Positions 15,503 to 23,621 are shown, counted from the stretch's first letter. The stretch: 38,577 bases of DNA from JACMPA01 sp035564115 (GCA_035564115.1 DATMTN010000001.1:1-38577); one strand, 5' to 3'. The notes: generated by a model from the sequence alone, not told the origin. Made by a program: numbers and translations.

Positions 15503-16578
15503 TACAATACCTCCTTGGGGTTCACCAGGGCTAGGCCGGCGGCAGTAGCGTACATTGGCTTGTCGGCGTTACTGGGTAGCTGAAGCTTCTTGTGGTCAAG
15601 GTATTGCCACGGTTCGCAGTGACGGACAGGAAGCCGCAGGGCTTCGGTCATATATTCGGCAAGCCCGGGCATGTTAGCGCCACCACCGAGCGTAATAACC
15701 TGATTCACTGGCTTATCGGCACCATAGCGTTCGTCGTAGTAGCGAATCATGCGTCGAATTTCTTTGACAATCTGGTCAAGCGTCGGCGTCAGTGCCTCGT
15801 GGATTTCCTTCTGCTTCTTGCTTAGGGAAAGGCCATACTTGTTCTTGATAATGTTAGCCTCTGCCTGTGTGACGCCTAACTTGGCCTTAATGGAACTAGT
15901 AAATACTGCGCCACCACCTTGAACCGTACCAGTAACCAAGATGTTTTTGTCGAAGATACTGATATCCGAGGAGGTGGAGCCGAAGTCGATGATCACACTA
16001 GCACCAGCACTTTGCTTGTCCTGCCCGAAGAGCCGTGAACAGCCACCGAGTGTCGTTTCGATGAGCACTGCTTCTAGGCCAGTGAGCTTGGCAAGGTTCA
16101 GGTATGAGTCAACGATTTTACGCGGCACGGCAACGGCAAAGACCTCAGTAGATTCCTTGTCTGATCGGATAACCGTGTAGTCGAGGTAGAGCTCGTCAAT
16201 GGGCACGGGAATATACTGCTCGGCCTCGAGCTGGACAGCGTCGGCAAGTTCCTTTTGTTTAAGCGCTGGCAGGGTTATAGCACGCGTAAATGTTCGGTAC
16301 GCTGGGATCGCCATAGCGACGCGGCGTGTCGTGATGTCACCGACCAACCCGCTCTTGAAAAGCTCAAGCATCGCTTTGGCGACAAGCTCAGGCTGGACGA
16401 GCTCACCATTATCGATGGCGGCCTTATCGAAGTGTGACGTGCCGTAGCCCACGATTGCGCGCTTGCCGTCTGTATCGTCATTAACCTGCATGACCTTGAG
16501 CGAGCTCGCACCAATATCAAGCCCGAACAAGGGTTTGTGTTTAAAGAAATGGCTGGTTTTGGTTGTGTTGCTGCCCAT
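15502..16578 (-). CDS. pilM: Type IV pilus assembly ATPase-fold protein PilM
   Basis: A 358-residue actin-fold PilM: PLFGLDIGASSLKVMQV (phosphate 1), ASVIIDFGSTSSDISIF (phosphate 2) and QVITLGGGANMPGLAEYM (adenosine motif). It recruits PilN's N-terminus at the cytoplasmic face. The frame can extend to TTG 16602, but ATG 16578 follows a purine-rich GAAGAGAGAAG stretch. The minus-strand -10 TATACT (16613-16608) lies just upstream. A terminator separates this unit from the pilin gene, so pilM-N-O and the small gene form their own operon. Confidence 0.92.
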   Translation of the reverse strand: MGSNTTKTSHFFKHKPLFGLDIGASSLKVMQVNDDTDGKRAIVGYGTSHFDKAAIDNGELVQPELVAKAMLELFKSGLVGDITTRRVAMAIPAYRTFTRAITLPALKQKELADAVQLEAEQYIPVPIDELYLDYTVIRSDKESTEVFAVAVPRKIVDSYLNLAKLTGLEAVLIETTLGGCSRLFGQDKQSAGASVIIDFGSTSSDISIFDKNILVTGTVQGGGAVFTSSIKAKLGVTQAEANIIKNKYGLSLSKKQKEIHEALTPTLDQIVKEIRRMIRYYDERYGADKPVNQVITLGGGANMPGLAEYMTEALRLPVRHCEPWQYLDHKKLQLPSNADKPMYATAAGLALVNPKEVL

Positions 16579-16660
16579 CAAGCAAAAGTCTTCTCTCTTC
16601 AACTGTAAGTATAGCAGAAAAGCTTACGTTTATGTGCAAGCAAATATGGGGTAGCAAAGC

Positions 16661-16682
16661 AAAACCCGGGCGAATGCCCGGG
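16661..16682 (-). terminator. Terminator of the pilin gene
   Basis: Reading the minus strand, CCCGGGC/GCCCGGG form a 7-bp GC stem around ATTC, followed by TTTT. It sits 30 bp after the pilin stop and isolates pilin from pilM. Confidence 0.85.
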
Positions 16683-16711
16683 CTCTTGGGATGCTTTGCC
16701 TGCGACGCGGC

Positions 16712-17185
16712 TTAGTTCAAGCTGTCGTATTCGATTGGCGTCGTACTACCTTCTGGCAGGGCAGTCAGCTTGTAGCTGGTACACTCATTGCCTGCAGAGT
16801 TGTCGCAGCTGGCTGGCTGCGGTGCGTAGGCGTACTTGTTAGTGGCTGCAGTGTCAGTGTTTAGCGAGTAATCACCGGCAGCACCCTTTGGATCACGCAA
16901 GGTTTCCTTGTCCATACCCTTTAGGTCGCTGGCTAGGAATGCTACGTTGGTAGCGCTGGTTGTACCGAGGTTCGCGTTGCTTGGGTAGAAGCCCTTGTTC
17001 GCGTAGTAAGCTTCGAGCTGACTCTGGAATGTCTTCAGGTCGGTTGTACGCTCGGTGTTACGAGCCTTTTGTTGAATACCGTTATAAGTCGTAATTACGA
17101 GACCGGCCAAGATACCGATAACGACAATCACGATCAAAAGTTCCACGATTGTGAAGCCCTTGCTTTGCTTGTTCAGTGAGATCAT
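16712..17185 (-). CDS. Type IV major pilin-like prepilin
   Basis: A 157-residue class III prepilin. A ten-residue basic leader ends at KG, with cleavage expected before F11 of FTIVELLIVIVVIGILAGLV, and the conserved Glu is at mature position 5. The N-terminal helix continues to about residue 50. The C-terminal domain has two Cys (CDNSAGNEC) able to form the usual loop disulfide. It has its own near-consensus promoter (17263-17290), a strong Shine-Dalgarno AAGGAGG 9 nt before ATG, and its own terminator, so it is expressed apart from and probably well above the assembly genes, as expected for the major subunit. Confidence 0.95.
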   Translation of the reverse strand: MISLNKQSKGFTIVELLIVIVVIGILAGLVITTYNGIQQKARNTERTTDLKTFQSQLEAYYANKGFYPSNANLGTTSATNVAFLASDLKGMDKETLRDPKGAAGDYSLNTDTAATNKYAYAPQPASCDNSAGNECTSYKLTALPEGSTTPIEYDSLN

Positions 17186-17262
17186 AAGGACCCACCCTCC
17201 TTAAAATTTATTTTGTTAAGAGCCCCAGGCCACGACGGGCACTATAAAGCTTCTAGTGTCTG

Positions 17263-17290
17263 ATTATAACCATAAGCGTAACGTCGTCAA
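17263..17290 (-). promoter_or_regulatory. Strong promoter of the pilin gene
   Basis: On the minus strand TTGACG (17290-17285), a 16-bp spacer and TATAAT (17268-17263). A leader of about 70 nt follows, ending in AAGGAGGG (17202-17195) before ATG 17185. It is one of the few consensus -35/-10 pairs in the window. Confidence 0.75.
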
Positions 17291-17295
17291 GTGCT

Positions 17296-18576
17296 TTAGC
17301 TATTGCCAATGTTCTTTGACAGGGAAGCAATCGGGCCCATGACACTGGCCGCGATAAGTCCCACACCGGCTCCTAGGAATATAATCATGACCGGCTCGAT
17401 AATAGCCGCCAGACCATCAATCATGGTGCTCACTTCTTCTTCATAGAAGTCAGCAACCTTCACGAGTACGGTGTCAGTCTGACCAGTTTCTTCACCAACA
17501 GCGAGCATTTGCGAGACGATTGGCGGGAAATGCTTGCTTTCGCTCAGCGGTTCGCTGAGCTGTTTACCATTGCGAACTTCTCCGGCGGCGTCTTTTAGCT
17601 CTTGTTCGATGACTTTGTTGCCAATGGCACCACCGGTAACTGCTAGGGCATCCAAGACGCTGACACCAGATGACATCAGCGAAGCGAAAGTTCGGCTAAA
17701 CCTGGCGATAGCAATTTTGAGGATGATGGTCTTAAAGATAGGGGTGCGTAGCAGCATTCCATGGAACCAGAACTTACCCTTGGGAGTGCGAATAAAGCGG
17801 AGGAAATAGAAACCAGCAATACCCAGAAAGATGATAATGAACAGCAAGTTCGGAATACTTTTTATGCCAGGGATGCTTCCCAAAAGGGGAATGTGTCTGA
17901 TGATTGATGGGTGGACGCAGAAACCGCTGACGCTCAGCATCGCTCGGGTATAGACGGGGAGTTTTGCATTGGGTCCACCAAGTGATACGAGGATGTTGCC
18001 AATCTTGGGCACGATAAAGAGCATGATACCAAAGAACGCAATTACCGTGACACTCAGGATAACGATGGGGTACATCATGGCACTCTTAATCTTCTTGCGA
18101 ATGCTCGCATCCTGTTCTACCTGAGTGGCCAGGCGCTTCAAGATTTCATCGAGGATACCACCGTTCTCGCCGGCTCGAACCATGTTTACGTACACTTCAC
18201 TGAACACGGTCGGGTATTTCGCAAAGGAGTCACCGAGCGGCGCACCACCTTCGACATCATGGGTGATGCCGGCGATTACTTCACGCAGATACAGACTCTC
18301 TGAATCGGCTTGGAGGGCAGAAAGTGAACGGGCAAGTGGCACGCCGGCTGAAATCATCGTGGATAGCTGCCTGGTAAAGATAACGAGATCTGAAAGCTTG
18401 ACCTTTTTCGACACCCCAAGGCTCAGGAAGCCGCCGCTCTTAGACCTATCTACCTTAATAACGAGGGGGTGAATACCTTGTTTCGTTAGGCTAGCGCTAA
18501 AGGTGGCTTTATCCTTGCCCTCACCGTGGCCGCTGACTGCCTTGCCATCTTTAACGCCTTTGTAGAAAAACTTCAT
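17296..18576 (-). CDS. pilC: Type IV pilus inner-membrane platform protein PilC
   Basis: A 426-residue PilC/GspF protein with two repeated T2SSF domains: LVIFTRQLSTMISAGVPLARSL...VRAGENGGILDEIL and FSRTFASLMSSGVSVLDAL...LAVGEETGQTDTVLVKVADFYEEEV. There are membrane helices around residues 170-195, 245-265 and at the C-terminus (IIEPVMIIFLGAGVGLIAASVM). It is the platform turned by PilB. It starts 2 nt after the pilB stop. The N-terminal FFYKGVKDGKAVSGHGEGKDK is the typical entry segment. Confidence 0.95.
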   Translation of the reverse strand: MKFFYKGVKDGKAVSGHGEGKDKATFSASLTKQGIHPLVIKVDRSKSGGFLSLGVSKKVKLSDLVIFTRQLSTMISAGVPLARSLSALQADSESLYLREVIAGITHDVEGGAPLGDSFAKYPTVFSEVYVNMVRAGENGGILDEILKRLATQVEQDASIRKKIKSAMMYPIVILSVTVIAFFGIMLFIVPKIGNILVSLGGPNAKLPVYTRAMLSVSGFCVHPSIIRHIPLLGSIPGIKSIPNLLFIIIFLGIAGFYFLRFIRTPKGKFWFHGMLLRTPIFKTIILKIAIARFSRTFASLMSSGVSVLDALAVTGGAIGNKVIEQELKDAAGEVRNGKQLSEPLSESKHFPPIVSQMLAVGEETGQTDTVLVKVADFYEEEVSTMIDGLAAIIEPVMIIFLGAGVGLIAASVMGPIASLSKNIGNS

Positions 18577-18578
18577 AC

Positions 18579-20378
18579 TTACTCTTGTGCCGTTACCCGT
18601 AGTACTTCACCGATAGTCGTCTCACCACGCAGGGCCTTGACCAGGCCATCAACCTGCATGGTCAGCATACCCTCTTTGATAGCCAATGCTTCAATGACTT
18701 CACTGGTGCCATTACTGACGATTTGTTTCTGAATGGCTTCACTGTTATCGAGGACCTCGTAGATGCCGATACGCCCACGGTAACCGGTGTGGTTACAGTT
18801 CTCACAACCTTCCTCGTGCGCCTTGAAGAGTCGGCCAATGCTGGCCTCGCGCGTGCTGAGCTCATCGGCTGTGACTTTGCTACCCTTGCCGATACCGTCC
18901 TCCAGAGCGCTCTTCTCGTGCTCGTGCAGGCGCTTCATGGCTCCGGCTTCATCGAGGCGGAATATCTTTTCAAGTTGGGTTAGCAAGGTAGCGTCGGGCA
19001 CGAATGACTCACGACAGTGCGAACACAGCTTGCGAACCAGCCGCTGGGCAATCACAACACGAACGGTGGAAGCGATTAGGAATGGCTCGACACCCATGTT
19101 GAGCAGGCGTGGCAGACACGTGGCGGCATTGTTGGTGTGCAGGGTCGAGAATACTAGGTGTCCGGTTAGGGCAGCCTGGACGGCCAGGTCGGCTGTTTCG
19201 CCGTCACGGATCTCACCGACCATGATGATGTTCGGGTCTTGGCGCAGGAGGGCGCGGAGGCCATTTGTAAAGGTCATGCCGGCAATTGGGTTTACTTGGA
19301 CTTGGTTGGCACCGGCGACACGGTATTCGACCGGGTCTTCAACGGTCGATATGTTCACGTTCGGTGTATTGAGCATGGTTAATACGCTGAAGAGGGTGGT
19401 GGACTTGCCGGAACCGGTCGGGCCGGTCACCAGGACCATGCCGTGCGGCTGGACGATGGCGTGTTGCAGGCTTTTCAACGCATCACCCCAGAAACCGAGA
19501 TCCCCGAAGCTCGAGGCCTTGGTTGATTCGTTCAGGATACGCATGACAACCTTTTCGCCGTCGACGATGGGCAGGGTAGAGACACGCAGGGCGTACATCT
19601 GACCGGCAACTTCGACCTTAAACCGGCCGTCTTGCGGTGCTCGGTGTTCGTCGATTTTCAGGTTGCTGAGGATCTTGATACGACTGACCAGTGCTCCCAG
19701 CACTTTGCGTGGCAATTTATTGGCTTCGCGTAGTAAGCCGTCGATACGGTAGCGTACGACTACATAGCCTTCACGTGGCTCAATGTGGATATCGCTGGCG
19801 TTGGCTTTCACGCCGTATTCAATGATAAGGTTTACCGTCTGGGCGATTGGTGAATCTTCGGCGACTTCATCTTCACTGACGTCTTCGTCTTCGACTTCTT
19901 CAGCCGCCTCATCCGAGATAACTTTTGTCAGCTCGCTGCTGATGTTACCGCGGTATTGGTCAAGCGCTGCTTGAATAGTCGTGCTGGCAGCAATGTAGAC
20001 CTTTAGGTCATTACCGAGTTGCTTGTGCAGGAAGTTTAGCGCCTGGATATCATCCGGATCCTCCATAGCGATGGAGATTGCGCCTCCCTTTTCGGCATCA
20101 AACACTACGGCGCGGTACTGTCGGGCGATACGTTCTGGTAACGCCTTTAGTACATCACGGGCAATCTCTTTGGCATTTAGCTCTACAAATGGCACCTCAA
20201 TCTCGTCGGCGTAGAGCTTGGTCAGCTCTTTTTCGGTGAGCAGGTTGCTTTTGATCACTAAGTCCTGCAGCGGCTTCTTCTCTTGTGCCTCTTGCTCACG
20301 CAATGCAGTCAACTGCTCGGCGGTAAATTTACCCGTCGAGTTTAGTAGCTTCTCAACCAAAGAATCAGGTATACGCAT
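18579..20378 (-). CDS. pilB: Type IV pilus extension ATPase PilB
   Basis: A 599-residue GspE/PilB ATPase. The N-terminal MshEN-like domain (about 1-140) and an acidic linker (about 155-178) precede the motor: Walker A GPTGSGKST (319-327), Asp box STVEDPVEY, Walker B IIMVGEIRD (384-392), His box LTGHLVFSTLHTN. Two CxxC pairs (C452/C455 and C525/C528) form the zinc site. The stretch between them is about 69 residues, longer and more charged than I expect for PilB. No pilT retraction ATPase is seen in the window. It is the first gene of the pilB-pilC unit; upstream lies a hairpin at 20432-20454. Confidence 0.96.
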   Translation of the reverse strand: MRIPDSLVEKLLNSTGKFTAEQLTALREQEAQEKKPLQDLVIKSNLLTEKELTKLYADEIEVPFVELNAKEIARDVLKALPERIARQYRAVVFDAEKGGAISIAMEDPDDIQALNFLHKQLGNDLKVYIAASTTIQAALDQYRGNISSELTKVISDEAAEEVEDEDVSEDEVAEDSPIAQTVNLIIEYGVKANASDIHIEPREGYVVVRYRIDGLLREANKLPRKVLGALVSRIKILSNLKIDEHRAPQDGRFKVEVAGQMYALRVSTLPIVDGEKVVMRILNESTKASSFGDLGFWGDALKSLQHAIVQPHGMVLVTGPTGSGKSTTLFSVLTMLNTPNVNISTVEDPVEYRVAGANQVQVNPIAGMTFTNGLRALLRQDPNIIMVGEIRDGETADLAVQAALTGHLVFSTLHTNNAATCLPRLLNMGVEPFLIASTVRVVIAQRLVRKLCSHCRESFVPDATLLTQLEKIFRLDEAGAMKRLHEHEKSALEDGIGKGSKVTADELSTREASIGRLFKAHEEGCENCNHTGYRGRIGIYEVLDNSEAIQKQIVSNGTSEVIEALAIKEGMLTMQVDGLVKALRGETTIGEVLRVTAQE

Positions 20379-20431
20379 GTTTATTTCTTAGTCACCTTAG
20401 CCGGATAGAGAGTCCACCCATCCTGGCCCCA

Positions 20432-20454
20432 TTTTACCAGTCACGCAGGTAAAA
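20432..20454. other. Hairpin between pilB and the RAYT element
   Basis: TTTTACC (20432-20438) and GGTAAAA (20448-20454) form a perfect 7-bp stem with a 9-nt loop. No clear T-tract follows on either strand. It lies in the pilB leader region and could affect its expression or mark the edge of the inserted element. Confidence 0.4.
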
Positions 20455-20486
20455 CGTAAGCAGTATATTTCAGAAGGCCACCACAC

Positions 20487-20511
20487 CTTTGGGAGGTCCG
20501 TCCTCCCAAAA
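20487..20511. repeat. Upstream REP-like palindrome
   Basis: TTTGGGAGG (20488-20496), a TCCGT loop and CCTCCCAAA (20502-20510). Together with one flanking base on each side it is identical over 25 nt to the copy at 21167-21191. No T-tract follows, so a terminator role is unlikely on its own. Confidence 0.85.
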
Positions 20512-20538
20512 CATTTTCAAGAGGTGTACTATGGCTAT

Positions 20539-21156
20539 ATGCCAGGGAGAAATGTCATCAAGCAGGATGTAGCCGACAGCTTTCAGCATGTCTATGCGCG
20601 CGGCCACAGCAAACACAAAATCTTCATCGACGAAGAGGACTATATTACATTTTTGAATCTGTTAGAACGCTATCTCTCGCCCGAGGAGGCCAAAGACCCC
20701 TACGGCATTTCGTATCCGAACTTTTTTAACAAAGTTGAGCTCATGGCCTTTTGTTTAATGCCGAATCATATCCACCTTCTGCTGTACGTGCGCCAGCCCG
20801 GTGCGATGGGGAAATTTATGCGAAGTGTCATGACGAGCTACAGTCGTTACTTTAACAAGAAGTACAAACGATCGGGCTCATTGTTCGAATCACGCTACAA
20901 GGCCTCGATGATTAGTGACGAGGCATACCTCGAACATATCTCGCGCTATATACACCTGAATCCGAAATTTTGGCGGGACTACGAGTACTCTAGCCTGCCG
21001 TATTATTTGCAACGTGACGAGGTGTCGTGGGTGAGACCAAAACGTATAATTGATATATTTGAGACACCCCAAAATTATTTGGCATTTATGGAAGATTATG
21101 TCGAACAAAAGAAGTTAAACGAAATTCTAAAGCAAGAATTAGCTAACGAAATCTAA
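20539..21156 (+). CDS. REP-associated tyrosine transposase (RAYT, Y1_Tnp)
   Basis: A 205-residue HUH single-strand DNA transposase of the IS200/REP-associated type. The metal-binding HUH is H77-I-H79 in MPNHIHLLLYV. The nucleophile is most likely Y101 in SVMTSYSRYFNKKYKRSG, followed by GSLFESRYKASMI and YIHLNPKFWRDYEYSSLPYYL, typical of the RAYT branch rather than of canonical IS200 TnpA. A GTG at 20524 is in frame, but ATG 20539 lies 6 nt after TACTAT (20527-20532) and opens the conserved domain. Such proteins cut and join REP hairpins in single strands. The identical palindromes on both sides are its likely substrates. Confidence 0.9.
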   Translation: MPGRNVIKQDVADSFQHVYARGHSKHKIFIDEEDYITFLNLLERYLSPEEAKDPYGISYPNFFNKVELMAFCLMPNHIHLLLYVRQPGAMGKFMRSVMTSYSRYFNKKYKRSGSLFESRYKASMISDEAYLEHISRYIHLNPKFWRDYEYSSLPYYLQRDEVSWVRPKRIIDIFETPQNYLAFMEDYVEQKKLNEILKQELANEI

Positions 21157-21166
21157 GTAAAATTAG

Positions 21167-21191
21167 CTTTGGGAGGTCCGTCCTCCCAAAA
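21167..21191. repeat. Downstream REP-like palindrome
   Basis: TTTGGGAGG (21168-21176), TCCGT and CCTCCCAAA (21182-21190). It is the second identical copy in the same orientation, 11 nt after the transposase stop and about 110 nt before recA. Confidence 0.85.
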
Positions 21192-21298
21192 TGAAAATCA
21201 GTTTGCATCTCACGGGTTTCAGGCTGTATACCTGGTGTACAACATTAATTTGCAGGCAGGTTTGAAGACCGCCTCCGAGGAACGAAAGGAATAATGAC

Positions 21299-22357
21299 AT
21301 GGCAAAGACGAAAGAAGACAAGACACTTCAAGACACTGGCGGCACTAACGAGGGTAAGACTAAGGCTCTCGGCCTCGCACTCGAGACTATCGAAAAGCAG
21401 TTCGGCAAGGGTTCAATCATGAAGCTGGGTGAGAGTACTCACACAAAGGTGGAGACTCTGCCGACCGGGGCAATTTCACTCGACCTAGCGCTCGGCGGCG
21501 GTATTCCAAAAGGCCGTATTATAGAGATCTATGGGCCAGAATCATCTGGTAAAACAACCCTGAGCCTACACGCCATAGCCGAAGTGCAGAAACGGGGCGG
21601 TACCGCTGCCTTCATCGATGCCGAGCACGCACTTGACCCATCGTATGCCAAGCGCATCGGTGTAGATGTGGAAAACCTGCTCCTGAGTCAGCCCGACAAC
21701 GGCGAGCAAGCTTTGGAAATTACAGAGACACTGGTACGCTCCAACGCGGTCGATCTGATTGTTGTCGACTCTGTAGCGGCGCTGGTGCCACGGGCTGAAA
21801 TTGAAGGTGATATGGGTGACAGTCTGCCCGGTCTGCAAGCTCGCTTGATGAGCCAGGCGTTGCGTAAGCTGACTGGTGTCATTAACCGCTCTCACACGAC
21901 GGTTATCTTCATTAACCAGATCCGCATGAAGATTGGCGTGATGTTTGGTAATCCCGAAACTACCACTGGTGGTAACGCGCTGAAGTTCTATGCCAGTGTG
22001 CGCATGGACATCCGTCGTATCGGCCAAATCAAGCAGGGTGAGAATATTGTCGGTAACCGTACCCGGGTGAAGGTGGTCAAAAACAAGATTGCGCCGCCAT
22101 TCCGCGAGACCGAATTCGACATCATGTACAACGAGGGCATTAGCCGTTCTGGCGACGTGCTGGACCTGGCTGTTACCAAGGATATTGTCGAGAAGTCTGG
22201 TGCCTGGTTTGCTTACAACGACGCCAAGATTGGCCAGGGCCGTGAAGCCGCCAAGCAGTACCTACAGGACAACCCGAAGGTCATGGAAGAGATCGCCAAG
22301 AAGGTCCTGGCTGCCGAAGCTGCTCCAGTCAAAGAAGTTGAACCTGCAAAGGAATAG
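21299..22357 (+). CDS. recA: Recombinase RecA
   Basis: A 352-residue RecA, the strand-exchange ATPase for recombination and repair. Visible are EKQFGKGSIMKLGE, Walker A GPESSGKTT, Walker B LIVVDSVAAL, loop L1/L2 regions (EGDMGDSLPGLQARLMSQALRKL, NQIRMKIGVMFGNPETTTGGNALKFYAS) and a short Glu/Lys/Ala-rich tail. The ATG has a Shine-Dalgarno AAAGGA about 8 nt upstream within a leader that contains an imperfect AGGC-GGT/ACC-GCCT hairpin. I see no convincing LexA box upstream. It heads the unit recA, unknown gene, recX. Confidence 0.98.
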   Translation: MAKTKEDKTLQDTGGTNEGKTKALGLALETIEKQFGKGSIMKLGESTHTKVETLPTGAISLDLALGGGIPKGRIIEIYGPESSGKTTLSLHAIAEVQKRGGTAAFIDAEHALDPSYAKRIGVDVENLLLSQPDNGEQALEITETLVRSNAVDLIVVDSVAALVPRAEIEGDMGDSLPGLQARLMSQALRKLTGVINRSHTTVIFINQIRMKIGVMFGNPETTTGGNALKFYASVRMDIRRIGQIKQGENIVGNRTRVKVVKNKIAPPFRETEFDIMYNEGISRSGDVLDLAVTKDIVEKSGAWFAYNDAKIGQGREAAKQYLQDNPKVMEEIAKKVLAAEAAPVKEVEPAKE

Positions 22358-22370
22358 GAGGGGAGTAGTC

Positions 22371-22808
22371 ATGACCAGCAATTCAGAGCAGCTCACGCTC
22401 CCGATCGATATTCGGGAACAACGTGAAGTTTGGTGGATTAATGCGAGGCAAGTTGAAACCCGGAGTCGATTTCTTGGTCGGCGCATGCTCAAAACTGAAT
22501 TTGAATACGACGGGGATAGTCTCTTGCCAAGCAGGACACGACTTTCAGTCGATAAGATAAATGACCTAGAAGATCCGAACTTAAGATATGCATTGCGATT
22601 TCAGGACGCAGCTGAGGCTGCAGGGTGGTTTGCGCATGGTGGTGGCATGTCTTCGACCAAAATCGTAGCTATTGATGCTACAAACGAGGGGGCAGCGAGC
22701 CGTCTCCTGTACTCGACGCTTTCTGGTTATGGCGAGGACAAAACAAGTAGTTTCCTAGAGAATTTACGACGGTTTGCGCCCGACTACGATGGTCATTACG
22801 GCGATTAA
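22371..22808 (+). CDS. Unknown protein between recA and recX
   Basis: A 145-residue soluble protein with no recognised domain. Its start is set by a strong Shine-Dalgarno (AGGAGGGGAG, about 22357-22366) before ATG 22371. The reading frame remains open far upstream inside recA, but that part is a shadow. Features: an N-terminal LPIDIREQREVWWINARQ, an arginine-rich middle and an acidic end. It lies 13 nt after recA and overlaps recX by 20 nt, so it is co-expressed with both and may take part in recombination control. That role is inferred from position only. Confidence 0.6.
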   Translation: MTSNSEQLTLPIDIREQREVWWINARQVETRSRFLGRRMLKTEFEYDGDSLLPSRTRLSVDKINDLEDPNLRYALRFQDAAEAAGWFAHGGGMSSTKIVAIDATNEGAASRLLYSTLSGYGEDKTSSFLENLRRFAPDYDGHYGD

Positions 22809-23397
22809 GCAACAGGTCAAATCCGCAAATCGGTACTCGATTTTTGTGGAAGGGAAGTACTCGTTCAGCTTGAGCGAGACTGCCCTGCTGGAGAGTAAGA
22901 TTACCAACGGGCAGGAGCTGACGGCGGAGCAGATAGCGGAATACAAACAGCTGTCAGCTGACGATAAATTGTACAATCGGGCGCTGAATTATGTAGCGCT
23001 TCGGCCACGAAGTGTCTGGGAGGTGGAATTCTATCTGAAACGAAAAGACGCTCCCCTACCCCTTACTGAACAAATTACGAACAAGCTGCAAAACCTTGGG
23101 CTGCTCGACGACCGCAAATTTGCCGAGTCATTCGTGCATGATCGTCGACTCCTCCGCTCTGCTAGCACGCGAAAAATCCAGCTAGAACTTCGCAAGAAAC
23201 ATATTGCAAGTGAAGTTATAGAGCAGGTGCTGACAGATGACGAGACTGATGAAGGGGCGATGCTCAGAGACGTTATAGAGCGTAAACGCCAACAATCGAA
23301 ATACCGTGATGACGACCTAAAACTCATGCAATACTTGGCGCGCCAAGGTTTCGGCTACGGCGACATCAAACAGGCCTTGGAAGAATCGAAAGACTAG
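22789..23397 (+). CDS. recX: RecA regulator RecX
   Basis: A 202-residue RecX. In the family it binds RecA filaments and modulates their activity. The repeated three-helix pattern is visible: LNYVALRPRSVWEVEFYLKRK, LGLLDDRKFAESFVHDRRLL..STRKIQLELRKKHI, and YRDDDLKLMQYLARQGFGYGDIKQAL. An N-terminal segment (KSANRYSIFVEGKYSFSLSE) is beta-like and found in many RecX proteins. I chose ATG 22789 over an in-frame TTG at 22774. The start overlaps the previous gene by 20 nt, and the end overlaps a convergent small gene by 4 nt. Confidence 0.9.
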   Translation: MVITAIKQQVKSANRYSIFVEGKYSFSLSETALLESKITNGQELTAEQIAEYKQLSADDKLYNRALNYVALRPRSVWEVEFYLKRKDAPLPLTEQITNKLQNLGLLDDRKFAESFVHDRRLLRSASTRKIQLELRKKHIASEVIEQVLTDDETDEGAMLRDVIERKRQQSKYRDDDLKLMQYLARQGFGYGDIKQALEESKD

Positions 23398-23621
23398 TGC
23401 TTCGGCACAAAAGAGGTGGAGGTATCTCCTTGCTGCCACTTATCGGCTGTGGCTGCAACAGTGCCGTAGGCGTGTTGGATGTTGGTGAGCTGCCCCACTG
23501 CGAGATTGGTCAGCTGACATAGTGCCAGATAGTATCCACCGATAACGAGTAGTAGCCCGAAGAGTAATTTCATCAAGGCATAGTATGTCAGAAGTGTGCG
23601 TTGACTAGCAAGCATAAGCAT
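23394..23621 (-). CDS. Small membrane protein, unknown
   Basis: A 75-residue protein. A basic start is followed by one clear membrane helix (LMKLLFGLLLVIGGYYLALCQL) and a polar C-terminal half (NIQHAYGTVAATADKWQQGDTSTSF). It is a possible short membrane-anchored protein; no family recognised. It ends inside the last 4 nt of recX, convergent. An alternative start is the second ATG two codons in. Upstream AATACT lies about 10 nt before ATG, compatible with a leaderless message. Confidence 0.5.
   Translation of the reverse strand: MLMLASQRTLLTYYALMKLLFGLLLVIGGYYLALCQLTNLAVGQLTNIQHAYGTVAATADKWQQGDTSTSFVPKH

Larger units (their letters stand above)
20487..21191 (+). mobile_element. Solitary RAYT gene bracketed by two identical palindromes (REPtron-like)
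   Basis: The HUH transposase gene is bracketed by identical 25-nt sequences in direct orientation, each a 9-bp palindrome. This is the layout of REP-associated tyrosine transposases with their REP hairpins. The unit sits between pilB and recA and disrupts no gene. Confidence 0.65.

Noticed and set aside
18787..19602. 271-residue plus-strand open frame opposite pilB
   Set aside because: It is the antisense shadow of the conserved PilB motor domain, with Arg/Ser/Thr-rich low-quality composition and no start signals.
4695..20454. Same TTTTACC/GGTAAAA stem in the RNA at 4695-4712 and the hairpin at 20432-20454
   Set aside because: Only the 7-bp arms agree; loops and flanks differ, so chance is the simpler view.
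21193..21298. SOS (LexA) box before recA
   Set aside because: TGTATACCTGG and nearby sequence is suggestive, but no clean inverted repeat of a known LexA type is present.
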